Positions 15,925-25,056 of a DNA stretch of 64,000 nt are shown here, in pieces. Each line of letters begins with the position of its first letter. Positions within the stretch are counted from its first letter, which is position 1. This DNA is from Algibacter mikhailovii (GTDB lineage: Bacteria; Bacteroidota; Bacteroidia; Flavobacteriales; Flavobacteriaceae). Under the pieces are notes generated by a model that saw only the letters and a list, made by a program, of their open reading frames with translations, did not search any database and was not told the DNA's origin. The DNA is taken from NCBI RefSeq assembly GCF_014651495.1, contig NZ_BMWZ01000007.1, forward strand, positions 1 to 64,000. Reading direction: 5' to 3'. The position numbers and the translations under genes were made by a program.

Positions 15925-16281
15925 TTAAATAATATACTCTGCTTCTAGAAAATACCCCACTATAGCCTCCTTCATTAACACACTTTGCTCTCCAGCCTTT
16001 AAATGTGGTAACTGCTCTAACATTTTATAATGTGGCCAGCCTTCATCATCTACAAAATCTAATTCATAATAGCCATAAGGCACCAGTAATTTGCAGATTG
16101 CAATATGCATCAGGTCTAATTTCTGGTCTTTTTTAAAAGTCCGTTCTAATTGCCCTAACTCTTGAACACCAATTAAATAAATAATGGCATCAAGATCTAG
16201 GGTATCCCCATCAGCAAATTGGTCAGATAATTTGGTAACTACTAACTCCCAGCGTTCTTTTAATTGTTCGTCTCTAGACAT
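15925..16281 (-). CDS. Conserved hypothetical protein
   Basis: 118 residues, cytosolic, acidic and mostly helical (MSRDEQLKERWELVVTKLSD). The C-terminal half has a conserved-looking PYGYYELDFVDDEGWPHYKM. I recognise no named domain. It is divergent from the CvpA gene, each with its own -7 element in the 78-base gap. ATG start at 16281. Confidence 0.65.
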   Translation of the reverse strand: MSRDEQLKERWELVVTKLSDQFADGDTLDLDAIIYLIGVQELGQLERTFKKDQKLDLMHIAICKLLVPYGYYELDFVDDEGWPHYKMLEQLPHLKAGEQSVLMKEAIVGYFLEAEYII

Positions 16282-16297
16282 AATAATTTGAAAGCTG

Positions 16298-16337
16298 CAA
16301 AGTTAATAAACCATATGGTGACTATTATTTATATTTG
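16298..16337. promoter_or_regulatory. Divergent -7 elements between 15925-16281 and the CvpA gene
   Basis: CAAAGTTA at 16298-16305 reads TAACTTTG on the minus strand, 16 bases from the minus-strand gene. TATATTTG at 16330-16337 is on the + strand, 22 bases before the CvpA start. Both match TAnnTTTG exactly. Confidence 0.5.
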
Positions 16338-16359
16338 CTAAAATTGTGAAGGGATACTT

Positions 16360-16884
16360 ATGGGTATAATTGATATTGTTTTAGGGGCTTTAATATTATG
16401 GGGGCTTGTTCGAGGTTTTATGAAAGGCCTATTCGTTGAAGTCGCGTCATTGTTAGCTTTGGTTGCTGGTATCTATGGCGCCATTCATTTTAGCCATTTT
16501 GCTTCTGAATTCCTAAAATCGAAGACAAATTGGGATGAAAACACAATCCATATAGCGGCATTAGCCATAACCTTTGTCATAATTGTTCTGGCCATTGCAT
16601 TAGCCGGAAAGGCATTAACCAAATTGGCGAATTTTGCTGCTCTAGGGATATTAAACAAACTAACTGGGGCTATTTTTGGAGCTTTAAAAATGGCACTTAT
16701 ACTTAGTATTGTTTTGAATCTTTTTGATAAAATAAACAGTACTATTTCGCTTGTTGATGAAGACCGTATTGAGAATTCTAAATTCTATGAACCTGTGCTT
16801 AGCCTAGTTCAAATTATCATTCCTGATATATGGGAGCCTACCATAGAAATCATTGAGGATTCGCCACTTTCAAAAGACGCATAA
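16360..16884 (+). CDS. CvpA family membrane protein
   Basis: 174 residues with four hydrophobic helices and the CvpA opening IDIVLGALILWGLVRGFMKG at residues 3-22. CvpA is an inner-membrane protein tied to colicin V production in E. coli; in most bacteria it is linked to envelope stress and its exact activity is unknown. The C-terminal 30 residues are charged and cytosolic. It is followed by a palindromic repeat before the convergent carbonic anhydrase gene. ATG start at 16360. Confidence 0.85.
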   Translation: MGIIDIVLGALILWGLVRGFMKGLFVEVASLLALVAGIYGAIHFSHFASEFLKSKTNWDENTIHIAALAITFVIIVLAIALAGKALTKLANFAALGILNKLTGAIFGALKMALILSIVLNLFDKINSTISLVDEDRIENSKFYEPVLSLVQIIIPDIWEPTIEIIEDSPLSKDA

Positions 16885-16890
16885 TAAAGA

Positions 16891-17018
16891 GACTGTTTGA
16901 AAAGTATATTAAAACGTCATTACAAGAGTTTAGTATATAGAAGCAACCTCTTAATCAGTAAGTTGGTTTTAAAAGATTCCTTCGCTTCGCTCGGAATGAC
17001 GATTTTTCAAACAGCCCC
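16891..17018. repeat. Palindromic intergenic repeat
   Basis: CTGTTTGAAAA (16893-16903) and TTTTCAAACAG (17004-17014) are exact inverted repeats. Inside them CGTCATT (16915-16921) faces AATGACG (16995-17001), next to CTTCGCTTCGCTCGGAATGA. The CGCTTCGCTCGGAATGACG type of sequence is a familiar dispersed repeat in flavobacterial genomes. It separates two convergent genes and may act as a terminator or be a small mobile-element derivative. Confidence 0.55.
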
Positions 17019-17044
17019 ATAAATCGCTGTATTATTTGATTTGC

Positions 17045-17674
17045 TTATATCATTTCTACTTTCCCAGTTGAAAGCATATAAACACCACCTACAATTTGAA
17101 TTTCTCCATTATCTTCCAAATCCTTCAAAATAGGGCTTCGCTCTCTAATTCGGTCTATGGTAAGCTTTACATTGTTTTCTACTGTCTTAGCTACAAAGTC
17201 TTTATTTGAAGAATCTAAGTCCCCATCAACTTCATCAGCACTTTTCTTAACGGCCGGTAAAATATTGCCCAACATAGCGGTTATATTGCCTAATTCTACA
17301 CCATCACATGCTGCCTTAACAGCGCCACAACTTTCATGTCCTAAAACCAAAATCAATTTACTCCCTGCCACTTTACATGAATATTCTAAACTTCCTAGAA
17401 TATCAACATTCTCAAAATTACCTGCTACCCTAGCTACAAAGATATCTCCTATGGCTTGATCTAAAACGGTTTCTACAGGCACCCTAGAATCAATACAAGA
17501 TAAAACAACTGCTTTAGGGAATTGTCCGCCTTCTGTCTGTGAGACTAAAGCTGCCTGATCAACAGGTTGCATTTTATTACTAACAAATCTTTGATTTCCA
17601 TCTAATAAGTCAGTTAACACACTTGAAGGCGATAATGCGATTTGTACCTCTTTTGTTATTGCTAAATTTTTCAT
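17045..17674 (-). CDS. Beta-class carbonic anhydrase
   Basis: 209 residues. It interconverts CO2 and bicarbonate using zinc. The ligand motifs are complete: Cys60-x-Asp62-x-Arg64 in SCIDSRVP, and His113/Cys116 in GHESCGAVKAA. There is no signal peptide, so it should be cytosolic. It starts 15 bases after the stop of a SulP-type transporter in the same direction, so the two are probably cotranscribed. That pairing is typical of bicarbonate uptake or balance. ATG start at 17674. Confidence 0.93.
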   Translation of the reverse strand: MKNLAITKEVQIALSPSSVLTDLLDGNQRFVSNKMQPVDQAALVSQTEGGQFPKAVVLSCIDSRVPVETVLDQAIGDIFVARVAGNFENVDILGSLEYSCKVAGSKLILVLGHESCGAVKAACDGVELGNITAMLGNILPAVKKSADEVDGDLDSSNKDFVAKTVENNVKLTIDRIRERSPILKDLEDNGEIQIVGGVYMLSTGKVEMI

Positions 17675-17689
17675 ACTTCTATATTTAAA

Positions 17690-19552
17690 TTAATATTTAT
17701 CTTCTACGTTATTTTTAATCCATATTAAACATTCACTAAATGAGTCAAATATATGTTCATTTGGAATGAAATCTGGAATAATATCAATGCGTTCCATCAT
17801 GTAACGCGGTTGCTTTAATAGGTCTACAAATAATACTTCAACACCTTTTTTTCTTAAATCTTGTAACATATCCTCCATGGCATAAAGACCAGATTGATCC
17901 ATATATTGCGTACGACCTAATCTTAAAATCACGGTCTGAGCAGTATTAGGTATTTGCGCATAAAGTTGCTGAAAATCACTGGTAGAACCAAAAAACAAAG
18001 GTCCTTTAAGGTGTTTTATAAACACTTCTTCTTTTAAATTCTCCGGAAAATCAAATTCATCATCCCAAGCCTCTTCTTTGAGTGGTTTAACATCGGATCG
18101 CTCAGCAGTTAAATCGCCTATTTTTTTCATAAACATTAAAGAGGCTATAACTAACCCTATTCCTACGGCGTAAACTAAGTTCCAGAATGTTGAAAGCACC
18201 ATAACTACCAACATAATTAACACCTCAGAGCTCAATTTAAATGGACCTATCTTAATATCTTTAGGAAGATTAGGAATCGCTTTTATACCTTTATAGTCCA
18301 TTACACCTATGCCCACGGTTATTAATATCCCAGCAAGAACCGCTGCAGGAATCCTAGAAGCAATTGGTCCTAATCCTAATAAAATTGCGAATAGCAAAAT
18401 CCCTGCTATCATACCAGATAATTTTGTTTTACCCCCAGAGGTAATATTGACCACCGTTCTAATAGTTGCACCCGCGCCTGGAATACCACCAAAGATTGCC
18501 GCAATACTATTTCCTATACCTTGCCCAACAAGTTCTTTATTTGGCTTATGCTTTGTTTTAGTCATATTATCGGCAACAACACTGGTAAGCAATGAATCTA
18601 TGGCTCCCAAAAGGGCCAAAGTCAATGCGGTAAAAATATAAGGGGTAATGGTCTTCAATTTAAAACCTGTAATAATCTCCAAATTAGGCAGTGGTATACC
18701 ACTTGGTATCTCTTCAATGGGCTTATATTCCATGCCAAAGCCAACGGCAATGCCCGACATTACCACCAAAGCAACCAACGTACTTGGTACCGCCATAGTA
18801 ATTTTTTTAAAACCATAAATAATAAAAATGGTTCCAAGCGCTAAAACTAGTTCTAGCCAATTAATGTTTTTTATAGCTCGAGGCACTACTTTTATTGCTC
18901 CAAGTGCACCTGAAGCTTCCTTTGCCGCTAATGTCTGAGATTCTATTAGAATAGCATCAGACGAAATTTCCTCCGCCCGCTCAATGGTCTCCTCGAAATC
19001 TTCTAAAACCAAAATCCCCTCTCCTGCTTCTTCAATTAAAATGTTTTCTAAAATAACTTCTTCTGCCTGAGCTTTAAAGGTGTTTACAAATTCAATATCT
19101 TCTTTAGGATAATAGCCTAAAGCCGGTAAAATTTGAGTTAACAAAATAATGATACCTATAGCCGTCATAAACCCCGAAACTACGGGGTAAGGTATATATC
19201 TTATGTATTTCCCTAAACCTAAAACACCCAATCCAACCTGCATTAAACCCACCAAAAGAAATACGGTCAAAATAGCGGGTAAAGCCTTATCTACATCCCC
19301 ATCATTAGTAGCTACAATCCCAGCTATAACCACCATACTTACGGCTGTCATTGGAGCTGTTGGCCCAGAAATTTGAGTATTAGTACCTCCAAAAAGGGCA
19401 GCGAAAAAACTAATAAAAATAGCACCATAAAGTCCCGCTGTGGGACCTAATCCTGAAGACACCCCAAAGGCCAATGCTAGTGGTAAAGCCACAATACCAG
19501 CTGTGATACCACCAAACGCGTCACCTCTTATATTAGAAAACAGGTCCTTCAT
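17690..19552 (-). CDS. SulP family anion transporter with STAS domain and an acidic insertion
   Basis: 620 residues. The N-terminal transport domain has the SulP hallmarks GGITAGIVALPLALAFGVSSG and GLYGAIF near the start and the AGLGNSIAAIFGG-type motif as GQGIGNSIAAIFGGIPGAGA. A cytosolic STAS domain occupies ~505-620 (TVILRLGRTQYMDQSGLYAM). It is longer than usual because of an acidic stretch at about residues 150-225 (ILIEEAGEGILVLEDFEETI) between two membrane segments. With the carbonic anhydrase directly downstream, bicarbonate is the likeliest substrate, as for BicA; sulfate cannot be excluded. Confidence 0.88.
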   Translation of the reverse strand: MKDLFSNIRGDAFGGITAGIVALPLALAFGVSSGLGPTAGLYGAIFISFFAALFGGTNTQISGPTAPMTAVSMVVIAGIVATNDGDVDKALPAILTVFLLVGLMQVGLGVLGLGKYIRYIPYPVVSGFMTAIGIIILLTQILPALGYYPKEDIEFVNTFKAQAEEVILENILIEEAGEGILVLEDFEETIERAEEISSDAILIESQTLAAKEASGALGAIKVVPRAIKNINWLELVLALGTIFIIYGFKKITMAVPSTLVALVVMSGIAVGFGMEYKPIEEIPSGIPLPNLEIITGFKLKTITPYIFTALTLALLGAIDSLLTSVVADNMTKTKHKPNKELVGQGIGNSIAAIFGGIPGAGATIRTVVNITSGGKTKLSGMIAGILLFAILLGLGPIASRIPAAVLAGILITVGIGVMDYKGIKAIPNLPKDIKIGPFKLSSEVLIMLVVMVLSTFWNLVYAVGIGLVIASLMFMKKIGDLTAERSDVKPLKEEAWDDEFDFPENLKEEVFIKHLKGPLFFGSTSDFQQLYAQIPNTAQTVILRLGRTQYMDQSGLYAMEDMLQDLRKKGVEVLFVDLLKQPRYMMERIDIIPDFIPNEHIFDSFSECLIWIKNNVEDKY

Positions 19553-19634
19553 AGGTCTCTTAGATTAATAGCCTAAGTTAATTTAATTAGTGGCAATAAA
19601 AAAGTCAATATCTATTCATGTGGAATTGCCACAA

Positions 19635-20429
19635 TTAGGATACTAAAATTGAAACATTTAAATGTTCTAAAACCCGGTCCATATTAATTATGGCATAATC
19701 GCTCTCGGTCTCATTGGCACCTAAATCTAAGCACAGCACATTAATGTTATTTAAGCTTAGGTATTTAGATAAATTTCTAATAGAATTATCTCCTTTCTCA
19801 AAAACATACTCCACTGTCTTTCCAGTATTCTTCGCATTTAAATCCTTTGGTTTTATTCCTTTATTTACAATTTTAAAAGACTTCAAAGGGGTATGGCTTG
19901 TTTTAAATAAATCTTCCAAATATGGCAAACGCGGGTTTGTAGACGAACTATTAAGTGTAGCTACTACAACATCTTCTTTTGGTCTAATTCTATTTTTAGG
20001 GTCAACAACCAATACACCACCTGCATGATTCTTCAAAACATACTTGACCATATTATCGCCCATAAAAGAAAACGTCTTTGACACTGGTTTCCCTAATACA
20101 ATAATATCAGGTTGACTATTTTCCAATAGCTGATCTAATTCATGTTTAACATTGCCAATTGCAAAAGCGTATTTAATAGGAATTTGATGCGCTTTTGAAA
20201 TTTCATTAACCAACAATTTTATCTTTTTATCCGTTACATTATAATCACTATTTATAGCTCTTACTGCTGACAATTGATTTTCCCGTTTTACAATATCAGT
20301 TGCCTTTTTAACATGAAAAAGAGAGATTTCTGCATTAATTTTCTTGGCTAACTCAATCGCGCTAATTATAATACCATCTGTGAATTCATTTAAATTAACA
20401 AGAACAAGTATTTTATATTTAGCGCGCAT
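19635..20429 (-). CDS. Universal stress protein family protein
   Basis: 264 residues. The N-terminal Usp domain (~1-142) begins KYKILVLVNLNEFTDGIIIS and has the nucleotide-loop-like end GKPVSKTFSFMGDNMVKYVL plus GGVLVVDP. The C-terminal half (~150-264) is a second, degenerate Usp-like domain lacking the G-rich loop. It lies seven bases after the second SulP gene and 83 bases before the first, all in one direction. It is therefore probably part of the same anion-transport operon, perhaps with a regulatory role. Confidence 0.75.
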   Translation of the reverse strand: MRAKYKILVLVNLNEFTDGIIISAIELAKKINAEISLFHVKKATDIVKRENQLSAVRAINSDYNVTDKKIKLLVNEISKAHQIPIKYAFAIGNVKHELDQLLENSQPDIIVLGKPVSKTFSFMGDNMVKYVLKNHAGGVLVVDPKNRIRPKEDVVVATLNSSSTNPRLPYLEDLFKTSHTPLKSFKIVNKGIKPKDLNAKNTGKTVEYVFEKGDNSIRNLSKYLSLNNINVLCLDLGANETESDYAIINMDRVLEHLNVSILVS

Positions 20430-20436
20430 AATTCAA

Positions 20437-22029
20437 TTAGCTTATACTCATATTAGATTGTGGTCTCGTATTGAAAAACTCAATAAAGCTTTCTGGGTTT
20501 TCCACTACGCCCCGCTTTGACACCAATTTAATGTCTATATGACGTTCTTTTGCCTTTAATAAAAAGTCCTCAAGAATTTCAATAATATCATTATCAAGAT
20601 ATCTGGTGTTCATTAAATTTATTTCTAAATTCGTATCAATAGGCAAACTATCTAGCTCCTTAAGAATAGCCCCTTTATTAAAAAAGGTAACCTCCTCTGC
20701 CAAGGTCATTTTTATTTTATGCTTTCCATTACTTTTATCTTCAATATGAAGAAAGTGAGAGTTTTGATAGCTTTTAAGCAATATTACAATAATGCCTACA
20801 CCAAGTCCTAAACCGATACCGTAAAGTAAATCAACGAATACAATCCCTAAAACCGTAACCACAAATGGTACAAATTGCTTCCAACCCAATTGATACATTT
20901 TTTTAAATAAAGCCGGCTTAGCCAGTTTATAACCCACAATCAATAAAATAGCTGCCAACACAGATAATGGAATCATATTAAGCAACTTAGGAATAAGAAT
21001 TACAGAGATTAATAAGAAAAAACCATGAATAATGGCCGACATCTTTGATACACCACCAGATTGTATATTTGCAGAACTTCTTACAATAACCTGAGTTATA
21101 GGAAGTCCGCCAATAAGACCCGAAATAATATTTCCAGTACCTTGAGCCAATAGCTCTCTGTTAGTTGGTGTTACATTTTTATGCGGATCTAATCTATCCG
21201 TGGCTTCTACACAAAGTAAGGTTTCTAAACTAGCCACCAAAGCAATAGTAAATGCAACAACCCAAACTTCAGGATTGGTAATAGCGCTAAAATTAGGAAA
21301 ACTAAATTGACCTAAAAAAGAGTCTAAATCATCAGGCACAGGCACACTCACCAAATGCGTTGAACTAATACCTAAAGAGTCATTCCCCTGGGTTACGACG
21401 AAGAATACTATTCCTAAAACAACCGCTACAAGGGGGCCCTGTATCAACTGAAATATTTTACCTTTTTTTGACAACACCTTATCCCATAAAAGTAAAATAC
21501 CTAACCCTAATATACCTATCAAGGCAGAACCTAGTTGAATGTGATTAATAGAATTCAGTATTTCAGAAAACGTGTTTTCTCCATCCACTTGAACAAAGGC
21601 AAAATCGCCTTCAGGATCAGAATCATATCCAAAAAAATGAGGTATCTGTTTAAGTATGATTATAATTCCAATACCAGTTAACATGCCCTTTATAACGGAA
21701 GACGGAAAGTAATACCCAATAATACCAGCTCTTAAAACTCCAAATAAAAGTTGAATAGCTCCTCCCAATACAACAGCTACTAAAAAATTCTGATATCCGC
21801 CTAAAGTGCCTATGGCCGTTAATACAATTGCGGCAAGTCCTGCCGCTGGTCCACTAACTCCAATATTAGAACCACTCAAAGCACCTACCAATATTCCCCC
21901 AATTATTCCAGCAATTAATCCTGAAAATAGAGGTGCTCCACTGGCCAGGGCAATACCCAAACATAGAGGCAGAGCAACAAAAAATACAACTATACTCGCA
22001 GGTAAGTCATTCTTAATAGTTTTAAACAT
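20437..22029 (-). CDS. SulP family anion transporter
   Basis: 530 residues from the ATG at 22029; an upstream GTG/ATG extension of 12 codons precedes the normal SulP N-terminus MFKTIKNDLPASIVVFFVAL and is unlikely. It has 10-12 membrane helices, with GSNIGVSGPAAGLAAIVLTA, RELLAQGTGNIISGLIGGLP and a short STAS-like end (~430-530). It resembles the BicA/DauA branch. A second SulP, a carbonic anhydrase and a Usp follow it, so an inorganic-carbon uptake role is plausible but not proven. Confidence 0.88.
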   Translation of the reverse strand: MFKTIKNDLPASIVVFFVALPLCLGIALASGAPLFSGLIAGIIGGILVGALSGSNIGVSGPAAGLAAIVLTAIGTLGGYQNFLVAVVLGGAIQLLFGVLRAGIIGYYFPSSVIKGMLTGIGIIIILKQIPHFFGYDSDPEGDFAFVQVDGENTFSEILNSINHIQLGSALIGILGLGILLLWDKVLSKKGKIFQLIQGPLVAVVLGIVFFVVTQGNDSLGISSTHLVSVPVPDDLDSFLGQFSFPNFSAITNPEVWVVAFTIALVASLETLLCVEATDRLDPHKNVTPTNRELLAQGTGNIISGLIGGLPITQVIVRSSANIQSGGVSKMSAIIHGFFLLISVILIPKLLNMIPLSVLAAILLIVGYKLAKPALFKKMYQLGWKQFVPFVVTVLGIVFVDLLYGIGLGLGVGIIVILLKSYQNSHFLHIEDKSNGKHKIKMTLAEEVTFFNKGAILKELDSLPIDTNLEINLMNTRYLDNDIIEILEDFLLKAKERHIDIKLVSKRGVVENPESFIEFFNTRPQSNMSIS

Positions 22030-22115
22030 ATTACAATAATTATAACCCTTGGAATAAAATACCAAAAGCTGTTAAAAAAATAGATTAGGCTACAATGCCT
22101 TTAATAAATTACAAA

Positions 22116-22418
22116 TTACACTATGCCTAATTCTGGCGGGGGGGAGACTAAGTTTAAATGCGGTTTTTGGTACTTTTTAAAGATATATCTCATGTTATGC
22201 TCCATATCATTTGAAACAAAATCTGACTGATTTATTGCCAAATCAAGAAACATGACCTCTAAATCTTTATTCTTTTCGAGTCCCTTATCTTCCTCTTCTC
22301 CAGAAGTATAAAAAAATGACACATCTACCGTATCATCTATTATAACAATAACCGAAGGCGCCAGAACGAAGCCCATAAAAATTATTGATAATATAACAGA
22401 CGTAATACTTCTTGTCAT
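22116..22418 (-). CDS. Small secreted or anchored protein ending in SPPPELGIV
   Basis: 100 residues. A hydrophobic N-terminus (MTRSITSVILSIIFMGFVLA, then PSVIVIIDDTVDVSFFY) could be a signal peptide or membrane anchor. The mature part is charged (GEEEDKGLEKNKDLEVMFLD) and ends in YQKPHLNLVSPPPELGIV. It starts 53 bases after batE ends and precedes the SulP gene on the same strand. It is not recognised beyond being a likely conserved flavobacterial protein. The Pro-rich end recalls the polyproline runs in two accessory proteins. Confidence 0.55.
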   Translation of the reverse strand: MTRSITSVILSIIFMGFVLAPSVIVIIDDTVDVSFFYTSGEEEDKGLEKNKDLEVMFLDLAINQSDFVSNDMEHNMRYIFKKYQKPHLNLVSPPPELGIV

Positions 22419-22471
22419 TTTAATTCTAGATTAGAAAAGTAAATATATACTTTTTTAATAAAGAATTATGA

Positions 22472-23227
22472 CTAATCCTTCAACAATTTAACATCTTCAG
22501 CAGTTACCCAGCCCGTTTTCCCGTCTGTTAACTTAATTTTTTGCCAATTGTTATAAGATTCAAGAACTTGAACTTTAGTACCCTCATGCAACCTAAAAGC
22601 TTCTTCTCCATTTGGGTTGGGTGTGTTTTTAACTTTACTTTCTTGCACAAAAACAATGGCCGGGTTGTCTTTTTGGTCTAAATTGTATTTATGAAATGCT
22701 AAAGAAAGCGTGATACAAACAAACAGTAATGCCACTAAACTACTTATAAACGCAAACCGCTTTCTCATAGTAGAATAGGCAAAATAATAGCCTAAAACTA
22801 ATACTACATAACAAAAAACAAGCACCACTGCAATTATGGCCCAGGCATCAAAAGACATTGTGTTTGTGATATTTTTAACAATCTTAGCTAGTCCAGCCTC
22901 AGGTATATGATCAATAACATCAATGGTCATATTTTTAGCAAATGCGATATTAGCCTTTATATCTGAATCATTTGGCGCTAGGATAAGTGCTTTTTCATAA
23001 AAATATATACTAGGTGCAATATTGTTTAACTTATAATTAGCATTGCCCAAATTGAAATATAGATCAGCAGAATGATATCCCGTCTCTAATATGGCTTGAT
23101 AATTATCAATAGCTTCGGCATATTTACCATCATTATAAAAAGCATTGGCTTTATCAAACAAATCTTGATTTTGAGCACCCCCAAAAAAAGGCAGCAAAAA
23201 CGATAATATGTATATTATATGTTTCAT
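22472..23227 (-). CDS. batE: BatE: TPR and SH3-domain aerotolerance operon protein
   Basis: 251 residues. A signal peptide (~1-18) is followed by TPRs at ~20-95 (YNDGKYAEAIDNYQAILETG), then two membrane helices (~128-150 and ~163-183), and a bacterial SH3 domain at ~195-248 ending in WQKIKLTDGKTGWVTAEDV. This is the BatE layout. It is the last gene of the Bat operon, starting one base after the batD stop. The Bat proteins are thought to form an envelope complex with the VWA proteins. Confidence 0.85.
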   Translation of the reverse strand: MKHIIYILSFLLPFFGGAQNQDLFDKANAFYNDGKYAEAIDNYQAILETGYHSADLYFNLGNANYKLNNIAPSIYFYEKALILAPNDSDIKANIAFAKNMTIDVIDHIPEAGLAKIVKNITNTMSFDAWAIIAVVLVFCYVVLVLGYYFAYSTMRKRFAFISSLVALLFVCITLSLAFHKYNLDQKDNPAIVFVQESKVKNTPNPNGEEAFRLHEGTKVQVLESYNNWQKIKLTDGKTGWVTAEDVKLLKD

Positions 23228-23228
23228 T

Positions 23229-25007
23229 TTAACGTGCTTGTTTATCTATTAGAGCTATGGTTTTACCTGCCTTCTCATAGTCTTCTCTCATGGTTACAAT
23301 ATCAATAGGCGTATATCTTGCCAACTCGCAGCTTTCTAGAATACTATTAAAATCTTTAATAACCTCAGCTTCTACGTTTCTTTCTAAAAGCAATTCTGTT
23401 ATTTTATCCTTACTTAAATCATTAGTCTCAATATGTAACTTCGCCTTTAAATAATTATGCAATGCTTTTTCTAAAGCGATATAAAACGCTTCTTTTTGTC
23501 CTAATGACTTCTTTGCTCCTTTCAAATATTTCCTAGCCAATTTATCAGCTTTTCTTATTCTATTACCATAAACGTCAGCCGCCCTAACTGCCTTCTTTCT
23601 ACGAATAACTATGGCTAATGGTATAGCTAAAAACGGCAATAATAATAAACTCCAAAACAATTTCGTCTTAAAAAAATAGCTTTGATTTATTTCTGAAAAA
23701 TTGGTACTTGTCTTTATAAATGCAAACTGATCGCTATTGAGAACAACAGCTTGTTTGTTGTTTCCAACTGAAATTGAAGTATCATTACTTGCAGAATTAC
23801 TTGACGGTCCATTTAAAACATTTATCACTATTTCTTCAGATGACAAACGCTTATAAGACTCTGTTTTTAAATCGAAATAAGAGAAGGATATACTAGGTAT
23901 GGGGTATTTCCCTTTGTACTGCGGCACAACCGTGTAGCTATCAGAAATACTGCCCTGCATACCAGATAAATTTGTTTTTACCTTTTCTTCATGCTCGGGC
24001 TCATAGACCTCCAAGGAACTAGGCAACGACACTTTAGGCAACTTAAACAATTTTAAATTACCGTTTCCTTTAACCCCCACTTTTAGTTGTAGTGACTCTG
24101 TAGCATCTAATTCAGTCTTCGAAGTAGACACATCAAAAGAAAAATCACCAACAGCTCCAGTAAAATCAAGCGGCTTACCAGCTTCAGGAAGCGCTTTTAC
24201 ATTTATCGTTTTTCTTCCTGCCGAAACTGTTTTATTAGCCCGCGACATCAAAACACTTCCAAAAATATCACGTCTATTCGTAGGAACCCGCAGAGAAATA
24301 TCCAAACTCAATGGCTCGATATCTAGCTTACCCGTTTTTTGCGGATATAATACGGCCTTTTTATATACAACATATCGGTAATCTTCACCGTTGTAAGTGC
24401 CACTTTGTACTTTTTGATTTTTAGTATCTATACTTTGACTCCAAAAATCATTATATCTAGGTGTGTCTATTTCATTTACATTATCAACCGCAATTTTGTG
24501 TGATATGTAAAGTTTATAAACCACCGTAATAGCTTCATTGAGATAAGGGCTTGTATTAGACACTTCTGCCACTAAATGAATATTTTGAGACGCCAAATAA
24601 TTAGGATCATTAGGGTCCTTAGGCACTTCTACTGCAGCCGTAACTTCTATCCGTATTGGTGACGTTTTATAGGCATTGCCATCAATAAAAATAGTAGCTT
24701 GAGAAATACTAAATACACCACGTTTTTTGGGTGCCAACCAATAACTATATGTTTTTTTATAACTTCTTACGCCATTAATCCAGGAGTTACTAACGGATTG
24801 ATTAGGACCACCAACCACATTAAACATTGAAAAATCAGGAGGATTAAAATTATCGCCATCCTGATTCATTACAAAATCAATACGCAAACGCTCATTAATA
24901 CCCAACTTTTGCTTGCTTACTTTGGCAACAAACTCCACTTCTTGAGCCATGATTACACCTGCAAAAAGCGTGCATATTACTATAGAAATGTATTTAATAA
25001 ACTTCAT
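23229..25007 (-). CDS. batD: BatD: aerotolerance operon protein
   Basis: 592 residues. A signal peptide (~1-21) leads a large periplasmic beta-rich region with the BatD repeat features (NERLRIDFVMN, YSYWLAPKKRGVFSI, YRYVVYKKAVLYPQKTG). One membrane helix lies at ~445-465 (LFWSLLLLPFLAIPLAIVI). A basic cytosolic domain of ~120 residues follows (KADKLARKYLKGAKKSLGQK). It is an operon partner of batC and batE. ATG start at 25007. Confidence 0.88.
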   Translation of the reverse strand: MKFIKYISIVICTLFAGVIMAQEVEFVAKVSKQKLGINERLRIDFVMNQDGDNFNPPDFSMFNVVGGPNQSVSNSWINGVRSYKKTYSYWLAPKKRGVFSISQATIFIDGNAYKTSPIRIEVTAAVEVPKDPNDPNYLASQNIHLVAEVSNTSPYLNEAITVVYKLYISHKIAVDNVNEIDTPRYNDFWSQSIDTKNQKVQSGTYNGEDYRYVVYKKAVLYPQKTGKLDIEPLSLDISLRVPTNRRDIFGSVLMSRANKTVSAGRKTINVKALPEAGKPLDFTGAVGDFSFDVSTSKTELDATESLQLKVGVKGNGNLKLFKLPKVSLPSSLEVYEPEHEEKVKTNLSGMQGSISDSYTVVPQYKGKYPIPSISFSYFDLKTESYKRLSSEEIVINVLNGPSSNSASNDTSISVGNNKQAVVLNSDQFAFIKTSTNFSEINQSYFFKTKLFWSLLLLPFLAIPLAIVIRRKKAVRAADVYGNRIRKADKLARKYLKGAKKSLGQKEAFYIALEKALHNYLKAKLHIETNDLSKDKITELLLERNVEAEVIKDFNSILESCELARYTPIDIVTMREDYEKAGKTIALIDKQAR

Positions 25008-25056
25008 GTTCTGTTAGTAAGATTTCCGTGTTTATGGAAATGGTAAATCTAGTCAT

